DNA of 64,000 nt from Nostoc foliaceum FACHB-393 (lineage in GTDB: Bacteria > Cyanobacteriota > Cyanobacteriia > Cyanobacteriales > Nostocaceae): positions 145,766-209,765 of the forward strand of contig NZ_JACJTD010000007.1 of the NCBI RefSeq assembly GCF_014698505.1, given 5' to 3'. Shown in pieces: positions 46,805 to 57,183 of this stretch (position 1 is the stretch's first letter; each line of letters begins with the position of its first letter). The notes under the pieces were generated by a model that saw nothing but the letters and a program-made list of their open reading frames with translations, was not told the origin of the DNA and did no database searches. The position numbers were made by a program, and so were the translations under genes.

Positions 46805-47169
46805 AGCTTGGTTGGTTCCAGTTCACCTTTTGTGTATATTTACCAAGAATACCTCACCCGTAATTTGCCTTTCTCATCCAAGGCAGACACTAATTATGAT
46901 TTTTTTAGTAGGGGAGGAAGTTTACTCATTAATCGCCTTGCATATACTAGTTGCAAGTCAAGTCTATGATATTTCAATCACTAATAAATATTTCGATTCC
47001 TCTCTTGCTTACATTCTAGGGCAATTATCTATGAATAAGTCTAGTTAAAGTATCTAGGGCGAAGGACTTCGCTATTAATTGTTAAAGTCAAAACCAACTG
47101 GTGGTTCCAGCTGGTTGAAACTCTTTTAACTACTAGCTTACAACTTCTACCTTGTGCTGGTTAGTCGCA
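46805..47169. other. Gene-free spacer
   Basis: A 79-residue open frame on the plus strand (46812-47048) has no family likeness and poor start signals, and is not called. Nothing else is seen apart from the hairpin-like ccaactggtggttccagctgg near 47093-47113. Confidence 0.5.
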
Positions 47170-47340
47170 CTACTTCAGACCCAGCCATGATAGCACCCCT
47201 TGATTAGTGACATATTCAATCACTAGCATCAAAGCGAAGCCAATCATTGCTGCTCGACCATTCAAGCGTTCAGCATATTCGTTAAAGCCAAACTTAGGCT
47301 CCTCTAGTTTAGGTGTAATCGTTGGTTGTGTTTGTGTCAT
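47170..47340 (-). CDS. High-light-inducible protein (one-helix LHC-like)
   Basis: A 56-residue protein read directly from the sequence: MTQTQPTITPKLEEPKFGFN, then EYAERLNGRAAMIGFALMLV, then IEYVTNQGVLSWLGLK. The ExxNGRxAMIGF chlorophyll-binding motif is exact. Such Hlip/Scp proteins bind chlorophyll and carotenoid and protect photosystem II assembly and chlorophyll handling under high light. A ribosome site AAAGG precedes the ATG. It stands alone, as typical for hli genes. Confidence 0.95.
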   Translation of the reverse strand: MTQTQPTITPKLEEPKFGFNEYAERLNGRAAMIGFALMLVIEYVTNQGVLSWLGLK

Positions 47341-47777
47341 TTTTAAGAAACCTTTTTCGGCAAACGGGACTTGATATCAGACTTCGCAGCAGAAGTCGGG
47401 GAAAGTGGTAATAAGCGGTAAAGGTTAAAGGAATAGATTCGTTTTCTCCCCTTAACTTTTACCCTACAATTGGTAGCTTAAAAGCTGATTACAGTGCTTG
47501 AATACCAAGATGACTTGAGAAATTCAGCAAAAGCTTCCTAGTCGGGAGCTATACAATCACTCTTTTAATAAATTGTTACTATTCTTTATATATTGTATAA
47601 ATACTGGGGCAATAGTCAAGGGCAAGAGTTTGGGCTACTCAGATTGAATTGAGAAACTTAGAACAGAGATTAGCTATCTCTAATACAGCTATCTCTAATA
47701 CTGAAGTAACAAGACAGAAGTAGCAAGCTTGAGATTGGCAGGCTACAGTTAAACAAAAAAATTATCAGAGGCGATAT
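47341..47777. other. Spacer between hliP and ald
   Basis: No gene is seen. It holds two adjacent copies of the 15-base unit agctatctctaatac (47672-47686 and 47687-47701), and should hold both divergent promoters. Confidence 0.6.
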
Positions 47778-48869
47778 ATGGAAATCGGCGTTCCCAAGGA
47801 AAATAAGGATCAAGAGTTTCGGGTAGGGTTAAGTCCTTCTAGTGTGCGGGTGCTGCGAGAAAATGGTCATAGCATCTTTGTTGAGACGCAAGCGGGTAAT
47901 GGTGCTGGATTCTCAGATGACGACTACAGAAGTGCTGGAGCCGAAATTGTCCCCACATCAGAAACGGCTTGGAATCGAGAATTGGTTGTTAAAGTCAAAG
48001 AGCCACTAACATCTGAGTATAAATTTTTGCAGAAAGGGCAGATATTATTTACTTATTTACATTTAGCAGCCGATCGCAAATTGACAGAGCATTTAATTGA
48101 TTGTGGCACTTGTGCGATCGCTTACGAAACTGTAGAACAACCTGGTGCTAACAGACTACCCTTGCTCACCCCCATGAGCGTGATTGCTGGTCGGCTAGCA
48201 GTACAATTTGGGACCAGATTTTTAGAGCGTCAACAAGGTGGTAGAGGAGTCCTTTTGGGCGGTGTACCTGGAGTCAAACCGGGCAAAGTAGTAATTTTAG
48301 GTGGCGGCGTTGTTGGCACAGAAGCAGCTAAAATTGCCGTGGGCGTAGGTGCTAGCGTCCAGATTCTAGATGTGAGTGTCGAGCGCTTATCTTACTTAGA
48401 AACCCTCTTTGGCTCTAGAGTTGAATTGCTTTACAGCAACTCTGCTCATATTGAAGCCGCAGTCATTGAAGCCGATTTGCTGATCGGTGCAGTGTTAGTG
48501 TTAGGACGTAGAGCACCAATACTAGTATCCCGCGAATTGGTTAAACAAATGCGTCCTGGTTCTGTAATAGTTGATGTTGCTGTTGACCAAGGCGGTTGTA
48601 TAGAAACTTTACACCCCACATCCCACACTAATCCAGTATACATTGAAGAGGGTGTGGTACATTATGGCGTTCCTAACATGCCAGGAGCAGTACCTTGGAC
48701 AGCAACCCAGGCACTTAACAACAGTACATTACCTTATGTCATCCAATTAGCGAATTTGGGAATTAAGGCACTGGAAGTTAACCCAGCATTAGCTAAGGGT
48801 GTGAATGTGCAGAATCATCACTTAGTGCATCCTGCCGTACAAGAGGTATTCCCTGATTTGGTAAATTAA
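47778..48869 (+). CDS. ald: Alanine dehydrogenase
   Basis: This 363-residue NAD-dependent enzyme converts L-alanine to pyruvate and ammonium and back. Marks are [20 protein letters not shown], the catalytic Lys in VVKVKEPL and His in [12 protein letters not shown] (about residue 96), and the Rossmann motif [21 protein letters not shown] (about 172-192). In filamentous cyanobacteria alanine dehydrogenase supports nitrogen exchange between vegetative cells and heterocysts. It ends about 300 bases before the CRISPR array. Confidence 0.96.
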   Translation: MEIGVPKENKDQEFRVGLSPSSVRVLRENGHSIFVETQAGNGAGFSDDDYRSAGAEIVPTSETAWNRELVVKVKEPLTSEYKFLQKGQILFTYLHLAADRKLTEHLIDCGTCAIAYETVEQPGANRLPLLTPMSVIAGRLAVQFGTRFLERQQGGRGVLLGGVPGVKPGKVVILGGGVVGTEAAKIAVGVGASVQILDVSVERLSYLETLFGSRVELLYSNSAHIEAAVIEADLLIGAVLVLGRRAPILVSRELVKQMRPGSVIVDVAVDQGGCIETLHPTSHTNPVYIEEGVVHYGVPNMPGAVPWTATQALNNSTLPYVIQLANLGIKALEVNPALAKGVNVQNHHLVHPAVQEVFPDLVN

Positions 48870-49171
48870 GGTGTGCAAGTATTAAGCGATCGCTTATTTT
48901 AATAGAGCTAGTTCTCAAGAATCAGACTAATTTTCTTACCAAATGCGCGGATGGGTAGGTGTACAAAATGAGAAGGGGCAAAAAAAGGCTGGACGCTCCA
49001 TCTATACAAGACTTTCAGAGCAATTGTACTTTTAAACCATCCGCGCACCTTATAGGGACTGGTTTTCAGCGATTTGCATCTGGTGCTATGACTATTCCCT
49101 ATGTTATGATTCAGTGGTTCGCGCAACTGCACCTTGAAAACCAAATACAGCAGCACTTTCAGACACCAGCG
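48870..49171 (+). promoter_or_regulatory. CRISPR leader region
   Basis: The 300 bases between ald and the first repeat hold no gene. They contain an 11-bp inverted repeat TGCGCGGATGG (48944-48954) / CCATCCGCGCA (49037-49047). They are assigned as leader because the degenerate repeat is at the opposite end of the array and because the repeat ends in ATTGAAAC, the usual 5' handle of the spacer that follows. Open frames here are chance. Confidence 0.75.
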
Positions 49172-50516
49172 ATTGCAATTCATCAAAATCCCTATTAGGG
49201 ATTGAAACTTGGCAATCATAACTTTCTGTGCAATAATTGGTTATTGCAATTCATCAAAATCCCTATTAGGGATTGAAACAGTGATTTCCAATTTCTAGCA
49301 TTAATAAAAACTCCAAATTGCAATTCATCAAAATCCCTATTAGGGATTGAAACCCACTACTCCAAAATGCATCCTTGGTACTTACTTTATTGCAATTCAT
49401 CAAAATCCCTATTAGGGATTGAAACGCGCTCAATTTGCCTTAGTCGCTTCTGGCAACCACATTGCAATTCATCAAAATCCCTATTAGGGATTGAAACCCC
49501 AAGTTCGTGATTGAAAACAAATGGAAGTTTGATTGCAATTCATCAAAATCCCTATTAGGGATTGAAACTTAGTAGCGGATTAATTAAAAGCTGGCAGTTG
49601 GATACAATTGCAATTCATCAAAATCCCTATTAGGGATTGAAACGAATATAAGAACTCTAAAGATATTAGTCTTTTTGAATTGCAATTCATCAAAATCCCT
49701 ATTAGGGATTGAAACCCATAGGGCAAATCGCATAAAATCATATCTATTGATTCATATTGCAATTCATCAAAATCCCTATTAGGGATTGAAACTGATTTTC
49801 ACTATTTTTAGGCGTTAGTTTTTTTCATTGCAATTCATCAAAATCCCTATTAGGGATTGAAACACTTGAAGATGTCGGTCGGCTATCAGGCTCCAAATAA
49901 TTGCAATTCATCAAAATCCCTATTAGGGATTGAAACACAGAGTACAGGCAAATTCACTGCCAATACACAAATTGCAATTCATCAAAATCCCTATTAGGGA
50001 TTGAAACTGAAGCGCAAGAAAGAGGATTATCAAAAGAAGAAATTGCAATTCATCAAAATCCCTATTAGGGATTGAAACGGAGCAGTAGAAACGTAAACAA
50101 AGACATCAGAGGGATTGCAATTCATCAAAATCCCTATTAGGGATTGAAACGCACGATCCGCGCTACTTTACCAAAGAGGAGGCACGAGATTGCAATTCAT
50201 CAAAATCCCTATTAGGGATTGAAACATCCTACGGTGTCATCCCTCCCAGTAGGGTATGTATTGCAATTCATCAAAATCCCTATTAGGGATTGAAACACGT
50301 CTTCGGTAGACCAACCAGCCATGTATACAGATTGCAATTCATCAAAATCCCTATTAGGGATTGAAACTCTTTCCCTGGAGAGACGCCACTTTACTACACA
50401 GCAATTGCAATTCATCAAAATCCCTATTAGGGATTGAAACAGACGGAAAGATAACTTATAACTTCCTACTTGACCCTGAATTGCAATTCATCAAAATCCC
50501 TATTAGGGATTGTTGT
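49172..50516 (+). CRISPR. CRISPR array, 19 repeats and 18 spacers
   Basis: The 37-base repeat begins ATTGCAATTCATCAAAATCC and ends CTATTAGGGATTGAAAC. Eighteen copies are identical; the nineteenth (50480-50516) has its last four bases AAAC replaced by TTGT, marking the distal end. Spacers are 34-40 bases. The repeat can fold as AATCCC-TATTA-GGGATT, with the 8-base handle ATTGAAAC 3' of the stem, the pattern processed by Cas6 in type I and III systems. No cas gene is in the window, so the array depends on genes elsewhere. No spacer was seen to match any part of this window. Open frames encoding FQSLIGILMNCN repeats are artefacts. Confidence 0.98.
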
Positions 50517-50965
50517 GAAAATGAGGAAAAGCAGCTTTAAGGCTGACATGAATCGGCCATAGCAGCCCTAAATCATAGCTCCCCAACTTATTGGAGAAGT
50601 CGGAGAGATGTACATTAGTGTCACCTTATGTTTTTTATGCCAACTTTGACCTCTTGTCTTTTGACATATATTACTAATTCACTCACAATTTAGAAAACTT
50701 TCCCTATCTATAGAGAGATGCTTTCCTCTCTAATAAAGTTTAATAAAGAGAAAATCTACGAAATTAGTCTTTCCATTTGACTATGATAATGAAGTTTTTG
50801 GAAACTGCGATCGCTAGAATATTATTCACGAAATGTCAATAATTAATATTCAATATTGAATAAAGAAAATTGGATGGCATTAGAATCTCCATCTAAAGAT
50901 TTTGGGCTGTTGAATTTGAACTCAGACAAACAAATAAGAGTGAGTTTCAATAGAGGAATACAGGC
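50517..50965. other. Spacer between the CRISPR array and cydA
   Basis: No gene is seen. It is AT-rich with the direct run aataattaatattcaatattgaataaa near 50840-50868, and would hold the cydA promoter. Confidence 0.6.
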
Positions 50966-52411
50966 ATGGAATTTTTATCCAATTCAGTTGTGCTATCACG
51001 GATGCAATTTGCACTGACTGCGATATTCCATATACTTTGGCCCGTCTTGACTACAGGGATGGGGATTTATTTGGTCATTATCGAGGGGCTATGGTTAAAG
51101 ACTCGTAATCCAGACTACTATCTCCATGCCCGCTTTTGGTCTAAGTTCTACATCCTGAACTTTGGGATTGGTGTAGCAACGGGTATCCCAATGGAATTTC
51201 AGTTTGGCACTAATTGGGCACCTTTCTCGGAAGCAGTAGGCAACTTTTTTGGCAGCGTTATTGGGTTTGAAGCTTCTTGGGCATTCATGCTGGAAGCTGC
51301 TTTTTTAGGCATTATGTTATTTGGTTGGGAACGCGTTAATCCCACTATTCACTATCTTTCAACAATTTTAGTTGCCGTTGGCGCGAACCTATCAACCCTG
51401 TGGATTTTGACAGCAAATTCCTGGATGCAAACCCCATCGGGTGGGGAAATGGTTAATGGAAAATTTATTGTCCACGATTACTTTCAGGCAATTTTAAATC
51501 CTTTTATGGTCAACAGTGTGATGCATATGTTCTTTGCCACACTGGAGACTTCACTATTTGTCATTGGTGGAATTAGTGCTTGGTATATTCTCAAAGAACG
51601 CCATCCAGCTTTCTTTTCGTACTCTTTGAAGATTGCTTTAGCAGCGGCTATTGCAGTTGCCCCATTACAAATATACATTGGGCATTTGAGCGGCGAACAA
51701 GTTTATCACTATCAACCCACAAAACTTGCAGCAATGGAAGCACAGTGGGAATCTTCACCTGCGGGACAGCCTGCTGATTGGAGTCTTGTAGCTATACCTA
51801 ACGAAAAGGCACAAAAAAATGACTGGGAAATCACTGTTCCGAATGCGCTGGGATACATTCTGGAATTCAAAAAGAATCTTTCCGAACCAGTACGCGGCTT
51901 GAAGGAGTGGAAATCAGAGGATCGTCCTCATATGGTGGGTTTGATTTACTACGCTTTCCGCGTCATGATTGCCATTGGCTTTTTCTTAGCCGGATTAGTG
52001 TTATTCAGTACGCTGCAATGGTTACGCGGTAAACTCTCAGCCGAAAATATTACTCAACAGCGTTGGTTGATGCGGGCTTGGATGTTCGCAGCTCCTCTAG
52101 GATACATCGCCGTAGAGTCAGGCTGGATTGTCCGCTGTGTAGGAAGACAGCCGTGGACGCTTTACGGGCAAATCCGCACAGCAGATGCGGCTTCTCGTCT
52201 ACCCGCTAGTAATGTCTTAGTTTCGCTAACTGGCTTTGCTACAGTTTACAGCTTTTTATTTATTGCGGTTTTGTACTTTGGCAGCCGCATTATTCGCAGA
52301 GGCCCAAATCTCGACTTGCCAGTACCAGGTGTGGAAATCACTAAACCAGCAGTAGATACAACCCCTGGAGAGTTCGTTCCAGATGAACGCCCTGTAGAAG
52401 CACAACAATGA
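50966..52411 (+). CDS. cydA: Cytochrome bd oxidase subunit I
   Basis: The 481-residue membrane protein carries the three haems of the bd-type quinol oxidase. The N-terminal FALTAIFHILWPVLTTGMGIY includes the haem b595 His, and GIPMEFQFGTNW and HLSGEQVYHYQPTKLAAMEAQW are family marks; the Q-loop that follows is short, as in the cyanide-insensitive (CIO) type. It reduces oxygen to water without pumping protons. cydB follows 92 bases downstream. Confidence 0.97.
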   Translation: MEFLSNSVVLSRMQFALTAIFHILWPVLTTGMGIYLVIIEGLWLKTRNPDYYLHARFWSKFYILNFGIGVATGIPMEFQFGTNWAPFSEAVGNFFGSVIGFEASWAFMLEAAFLGIMLFGWERVNPTIHYLSTILVAVGANLSTLWILTANSWMQTPSGGEMVNGKFIVHDYFQAILNPFMVNSVMHMFFATLETSLFVIGGISAWYILKERHPAFFSYSLKIALAAAIAVAPLQIYIGHLSGEQVYHYQPTKLAAMEAQWESSPAGQPADWSLVAIPNEKAQKNDWEITVPNALGYILEFKKNLSEPVRGLKEWKSEDRPHMVGLIYYAFRVMIAIGFFLAGLVLFSTLQWLRGKLSAENITQQRWLMRAWMFAAPLGYIAVESGWIVRCVGRQPWTLYGQIRTADAASRLPASNVLVSLTGFATVYSFLFIAVLYFGSRIIRRGPNLDLPVPGVEITKPAVDTTPGEFVPDERPVEAQQ

Positions 52412-52503
52412 CTAATTCAAAATTCCAAATCAATAAAGTCTATTTGGATAGGGATTTTGACTAATTGACTGCAAATTAAATATGGAGCAGCATAGGATAT
52501 TTT

Positions 52504-53517
52504 ATGGAGACGCTAAACTATCTTCTCCCCCAAGTATGGTTTATCATTTTAGCTCTTTTTCTATTCCTCTACGTGATGCTAGATGGATTTGACTTAGGGG
52601 TAGGGATATTATCTCTTACTTCTTCCGATGATGAACGCCGTGGCATCTTAATGACTAGCTTAAGTAACATTTGGGATGCTAATGAAACTTGGCTAGTTCT
52701 CATGGCTGGGGGTCTGTTTGGCGCATTTCCACTAGCATATGGCACGATTTTAAATGCTTTATACATTCCAATTTTCGTAATGGTATTTGGGTTTATCTTT
52801 CGTGGTGTAGCATTTGAGTTTCGTGAACAAGCAAACCGCAAATTATTTTGGAATTTCGCCTTTGGTGCCGGGAGTTTTAGCGCCGCACTTGGTCAAGGAT
52901 TTGCCCTTGGTGCTGTGCTAAAGGGTATTAATGTTGATGAGGCGGGGCACTTTATTGGTACAACCTGGGATTGGTTGAGCCTTCCATCGGTGCTGGTAGC
53001 TTTGACATTGATTCAAGGATATGTGCTGATTGGCTCCACCTATCTTATTTGGAAAACGACAGGGGAATTGCAAGAAACTCACTATAAAACTGCCAAAATT
53101 GCTGCTTGGACGACATTAATCGGCGCAATTTTAATTACAATTACAACACCAATAATTTATGAAAATGCTAGGTTACGCTTGTTTCAACAGCCTCTAGTTT
53201 ATATCTTTGCCATCATACCCGTGCTGGGAGTCGTTCTGATTTGGCAACTTTTACAGAGTCTCAAGCGCAAAGAAGAAAGAGCACCTTTTGTCTGGACAAT
53301 TCTACTGTTTGGATTGTCGTTTATTGGGTTAGGATTGATTGTCTTCCCTTACATTATTCCCAATAAAATCAATATCTATGAGGCAGCAGCTGATCCTAGT
53401 TCCTTAGTAATCATGCTTATCTTTATTGGCTTTCTCATCCCCGTGATGTTGTTCTACAACCTTTACCAGTATATTGTTTTTCGAGGTAAGGTAACTGGCA
53501 ATAATTACGGGGAATGA
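52504..53517 (+). CDS. cydB: Cytochrome bd oxidase subunit II
   Basis: The 337-residue partner subunit of CydA has about eight membrane helices and the family marks LDGFDLGVGIL (about residues 26-36), NANETWLVLMAGGLFGAFP-like stretch DANETWLVLMAGGLFGAFP, and FGFIFRGVAFEFR. It is of the usual length and follows cydA on the same strand, so the two form an operon. Confidence 0.97.
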   Translation: METLNYLLPQVWFIILALFLFLYVMLDGFDLGVGILSLTSSDDERRGILMTSLSNIWDANETWLVLMAGGLFGAFPLAYGTILNALYIPIFVMVFGFIFRGVAFEFREQANRKLFWNFAFGAGSFSAALGQGFALGAVLKGINVDEAGHFIGTTWDWLSLPSVLVALTLIQGYVLIGSTYLIWKTTGELQETHYKTAKIAAWTTLIGAILITITTPIIYENARLRLFQQPLVYIFAIIPVLGVVLIWQLLQSLKRKEERAPFVWTILLFGLSFIGLGLIVFPYIIPNKINIYEAAADPSSLVIMLIFIGFLIPVMLFYNLYQYIVFRGKVTGNNYGE

Positions 53518-53642
53518 TAAAAATTTAAGTTTAACATTTTTGCTTGACTTTTACTTTTGAATTGTTAAGTAAATCGCCTCACTTTATCAATCGGCCATTG
53601 CAGATATTAATACTGCATCAAGGCAGTGGTAATATCAATTAT

Positions 53643-54698
53643 TTAAAGCATCACCAAACTACCTTCTGCTTCTTCTTCTAGTTCATAACCATTAGCCAAT
53701 TTTTCAATTGCTTGGTCAATCATTGCCAAACCCTGATCTACTTTTTCAACTAAACTTAGCTGTCCTCGGAGTTCGGCAGCACCAACGAAACCTTTAGCAT
53801 ACCAAGTCATGTGCTTACGGGCTTGACGCACACCGCGATCGCCTTTATATTCCCATAAGGCTTGTAAATGATCTCTTGCACATTCCAAGCGCTGAATCGG
53901 GGTTGGTGTCGGTAACATCTCCCCAGTTTTCAGGAAGTGATCAATTTCTCCTACCAAAAACGGATAACCCAAAGTTCCACGAGAACACATCACACCATCA
54001 GCGCCAGTTTGTTCTAAACATTTCACCGCCGCTTCAACGGAAAAAATATCTCCATTCCCAATCACTGGGATAGAAAGCACTTCTTTCACACGCGCAATCC
54101 ATTCCCAACGGGCATTGCCATTGTATCCTTGGGCGCGGGTGCGTCCATGTACTGTGATCATTTTTGCCCCTGCATCTTCCATCCGCTTGGCAAAGTCGAG
54201 AATAGTAATTTCGTTGTCATTCCAGCCAATACGGGTTTTTACTGTCACAGGTACATCAACAGCTTTTACCACTTCCCGTACAATTGCCTCTGCTACTTCT
54301 GGTTGCCGCAATAACGAAGAACCACCACCATTTTTAGTAATTTTATTTACGGGACAACCCATATTAATATCAACAGTATCAGCACCTTCTGCAACTGCCT
54401 TTATTGCTGCTTCTGCTAGGAAATCTGGACGGCAATCAAATAATTGAATGCTAATTGGGCGTTCGTTAGGGTCTACCTCCATGATTATGGGTAGCTCCTT
54501 GACATAATGCAACCCTGTAGCATTGACCATTTCGGTATACATCATCGAATCTGGTGCATAGCGACGCACAAGACGACGAAACACCATATCTGTCACCCCA
54601 GATAGAGGCGATTGGAGAACCCGACTTTTTACCTCAAATGAGCCAATTTTGAGGGGTTGGGAAAGTCTAGCTTGGAGAATGGGAGAGAGCGAAATCAT
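53643..54698 (-). CDS. dusB: tRNA-dihydrouridine synthase
   Basis: The 351-residue FMN enzyme reduces uridines of tRNA D-loops to dihydrouridine. Motifs are LQSPLSGVTDMVFRRLVR (N-terminal), DINMGCPVNKITKNGGGSSL (catalytic Cys in MGCP) and TVHGRTRAQGYNG; the dihydrouridine-binding helical domain is C-terminal. The start is placed at 54698 (MISLSPILQARLSQPLKIG); a frame from 54737 adds 13 residues without support. DusB assignment rests on overall resemblance. Confidence 0.93.
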   Translation of the reverse strand: MISLSPILQARLSQPLKIGSFEVKSRVLQSPLSGVTDMVFRRLVRRYAPDSMMYTEMVNATGLHYVKELPIIMEVDPNERPISIQLFDCRPDFLAEAAIKAVAEGADTVDINMGCPVNKITKNGGGSSLLRQPEVAEAIVREVVKAVDVPVTVKTRIGWNDNEITILDFAKRMEDAGAKMITVHGRTRAQGYNGNARWEWIARVKEVLSIPVIGNGDIFSVEAAVKCLEQTGADGVMCSRGTLGYPFLVGEIDHFLKTGEMLPTPTPIQRLECARDHLQALWEYKGDRGVRQARKHMTWYAKGFVGAAELRGQLSLVEKVDQGLAMIDQAIEKLANGYELEEEAEGSLVML

Positions 54699-54787
54699 AC
54701 AAAAATTAAAAAAAATTGTGGGAACCGAAAATAGCAAGGATATTTAGAGATGCTGTTAATTTTAGTTGATGTAACTTGACTTAGAGG

Positions 54788-55594
54788 CTATTTTTGCATG
54801 TTTGCAGCTTGCCGAACTTGTTCAACTTCCAAATCCAACGCCTGCGCGATTTGTTCGGTTGTCAAACCTAACGCCAATAATTGAGATATAGCTTCTAATT
54901 TCGCTTCCATGCGTCCTTCTTGCCTGCCTTCCTCTTTGCCTTCCTCTCTACCTTCTTGATAAACTCGTGTCTGCTTCAAATCACTTAACCCAAACATACC
55001 TTCAATCTCCTCTCGACTCATCGTCGGAAACTTGTAAACCAAAATTGTCTCTATCAATTCTAGTAACTGCCGCCGTTGTGGTTCAATGTTGATTTATTGC
55101 TGGGTTCTGTCTATTAACTGTCTAGCAGCTGTAATTGCTGTCTCCTCTTCATCGACCACTAATTTCATCGTAGCAATTCCAACTGGCAATGATGCAGTTT
55201 CACCTAATTCATTAAGATAAACGCGACTGATACGCTGGCTAGTGAAAAATTCACTGTAATTCTTGATATCTGCTGTATCTAGGCTGCGATTGGGATAGAT
55301 AACTACTCCTCGCCAAGAATTTTTAGGTTTATTTTGGCGTAAGTATAAATAAATTTCTGAAAATAGGCGTGAATAAATTTCTGTGTCGGTTTGAAACTGG
55401 ACTTCAACAAAGTAAATCGGATTTTCTTCCCCTTGTGTTGGGATAAAAACACCATCTATACGGAATGCAGTTTGCTTAATTTCAATTGAGGAGAATTTAT
55501 AAGCCTCTGCAATTTGGGATGTATTACCAATTAATTCAAAAAAGATGCCAGGAAATTCTTGAAAAATGCGATAAAAAATACTATCAGTTTTCAC
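54788..55594 (-). pseudogene. Rpn/DUF2887-type nuclease broken by one in-frame stop
   Basis: Two frames in the same phase are separated only by a TAA codon at 55094-55096. The N-terminal part (55094-55594, starting MKTDSIFYRIFQEFPGIFFEL) is a PD-(D/E)XK nuclease domain with FRIDGVFIPT and IYFVEVQFQ; the C-terminal part (54788-55093) continues INIEPQRRQLLELIETIL and ends in the charged EGREEGKEEGRQEGR tail typical of this family. Without the stop the protein would be 268 residues. Family members promote recombination or act on DNA. A fresh nonsense mutation, or a read error, is the likely reason. Confidence 0.85.
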
Positions 55595-55719
55595 GCTTGA
55601 TGTATTGCGGTGATTGAAACCGTTAGATTTTATCGTGAAATAGCTAGTAACAGATTTTGTTCAATTATACTTAACAAAATGAGGGAAATTTCAGCGATAA
55701 TTATATATATTACGTTATG

Positions 55720-56205
55720 TCAGTTTCCAGTTGGTGTACTACGTTGCTCTTTCAATACAAGACTAGACCACAGTAAAAAACCTATCAGTAACAGCCCCAT
55801 AAATCCATCCAACCAAATTAGGCTATGCATTTTTAAAGATATGGGTGCAACCATCGGGAAGAGATAGTGGACTGGACTGGAGATACTGGTGATTGAGTAT
55901 AAGGCTAATAAAAAATACGCCAACCAAAACATGCCTTTAGTGTAAAACCAATATCCCAACAATCCGACTGGAGTCATCACAATCACAGTACTAATTACTC
56001 CAATAGAAGTGAACCACTGGGGGCCAGGATATCGACTCAAAAATAGTGCATTGTCTATGTAGTGTAGCCAAGTAGAAATGAGGTTGAGTATGATGATAGC
56101 TAGCAGAATCGTCTGGCGAAACCGAGAAGTATTGATCATGATGTAAAGATGCAAGCAATAGCTTATTAAGCCGACTGCGGGAAGCAATCGGCATAACAAA
56201 TTCAT
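55720..56205 (-). CDS. Small multi-spanning membrane protein
   Basis: The 161-residue protein has about four hydrophobic segments (about residues 33-48, 68-88, 92-110 and 130-150) and a conserved stretch WLHYIDNALFLSRYPGPQWF. It starts 17 bases after the desaturase gene on the same strand and is probably co-transcribed. An internal ATG (56139) is an alternative start. Family not recognised. Confidence 0.7.
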   Translation of the reverse strand: MNLLCRLLPAVGLISYCLHLYIMINTSRFRQTILLAIIILNLISTWLHYIDNALFLSRYPGPQWFTSIGVISTVIVMTPVGLLGYWFYTKGMFWLAYFLLALYSITSISSPVHYLFPMVAPISLKMHSLIWLDGFMGLLLIGFLLWSSLVLKEQRSTPTGN

Positions 56206-56222
56206 GATAATTTAGTTGCAAT

Positions 56223-57080
56223 TTAGCCGTGATTTGCACCTTGAGGGGGACGCGAGACAACTTTTTTGGCTAAACCCAAAGTCTGCAAAACTAGGATGCT
56301 CCACCAAGTAACATCAATCTCCCACCAAGACAACCCAGATTTTGCCATGTGGGGATAAGTATGATGGTTGTTGTGCCATCCTTCTCCATAAGTTACGATG
56401 GATACCCACCAAAGATTACGAGCACCATCATTGGCATCAAAGGTGCGATAACCCCACAGGTGTGATGCTGAGTTCACAAACCAGGTTGAATGCCAAAGTA
56501 AGACACATCTGAGAAACACTCCGTAGAACACAAAAGACCATCCTCCTAAGGCATAAAGCAGCAGCCCGAAGGGGATTTGTAACAGCAAGAAGTAGCGATC
56601 TAGCCAGCGATAATAGGGTTGTCTTGCTAGATCAGGGGCATATTTTTTATAGGTGTCATAGTCAAAAAATTCTGGACGTGGGTAGAAAATCCAGAGTATA
56701 TGGCTCCACCAAAATCCTTTTTGGGCAGAATAGGGGTCTAGGTCAATATCTTCCGTGTGGGCGTGATGCTGGCGGTGTCCACCTACCCAAAAAATTGGCC
56801 CGCCTTGCAAAGCCAGCGCTCCAATGAGGGCGATCGCATACTCTAACCACTTGGGAACTTGGAAACTCTTATGGCTCAGTAATCGGTGATATCCCAAGCA
56901 AATACCAATGCTCCCGAATAACCAATGCAGAAACACTAGCAAACCTAATGCTGGCCAGGAGAAAAACCAAGGAGCCAGAAGTGCTAAGGCATGAAATACA
57001 CCAAAAAATACCACATTTATCCACCTGAGTTGAGGTGAGTTGCCTCTCTCAGGAGCGATCGCCCCAAAATTTGCGGTCAT
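56223..57080 (-). CDS. desC: Acyl-lipid/acyl-CoA delta-9-type desaturase
   Basis: The 285-residue membrane di-iron enzyme has the three histidine boxes HRLLSH, HRQHHAHTED (HxxHH) and HNNHHTYPH, placed as in delta-9 desaturases, and two helix pairs. It puts a double bond at position 9 of fatty acyl chains of membrane lipids, which helps at low temperature. The start is ATG at 57080 (MTANFGAIAPERGNSPQLRW). It is divergent from the TetR-type gene with about 170 bases between starts. Subtype (desC1-like or another) is not decided. Confidence 0.92.
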   Translation of the reverse strand: MTANFGAIAPERGNSPQLRWINVVFFGVFHALALLAPWFFSWPALGLLVFLHWLFGSIGICLGYHRLLSHKSFQVPKWLEYAIALIGALALQGGPIFWVGGHRQHHAHTEDIDLDPYSAQKGFWWSHILWIFYPRPEFFDYDTYKKYAPDLARQPYYRWLDRYFLLLQIPFGLLLYALGGWSFVFYGVFLRCVLLWHSTWFVNSASHLWGYRTFDANDGARNLWWVSIVTYGEGWHNNHHTYPHMAKSGLSWWEIDVTWWSILVLQTLGLAKKVVSRPPQGANHG

Positions 57081-57183
57081 AAAAATTCCTGTTGATGGAT
57101 GAGAAAGCGATTTGCTTTTTCTTGGGCATAATCCCACAGGGATTTACCCGCCCTGTATACTAGTCCGTTACAGTAGAGTAAAG

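Noticed and set aside
46812..47048. 79-residue plus-strand open frame
   Set aside because: No recognised family and it sits in AT-rich spacer; weak start.
48908..49219. Open frames on both strands in the CRISPR leader
   Set aside because: No family likeness; one ends in the first repeat, and the region has the features of a leader.
49580..50418. Minus-strand open frames encoding repeated FQSLIGILMNCN peptides
   Set aside because: They are translations of the CRISPR repeats and spacers, not genes.
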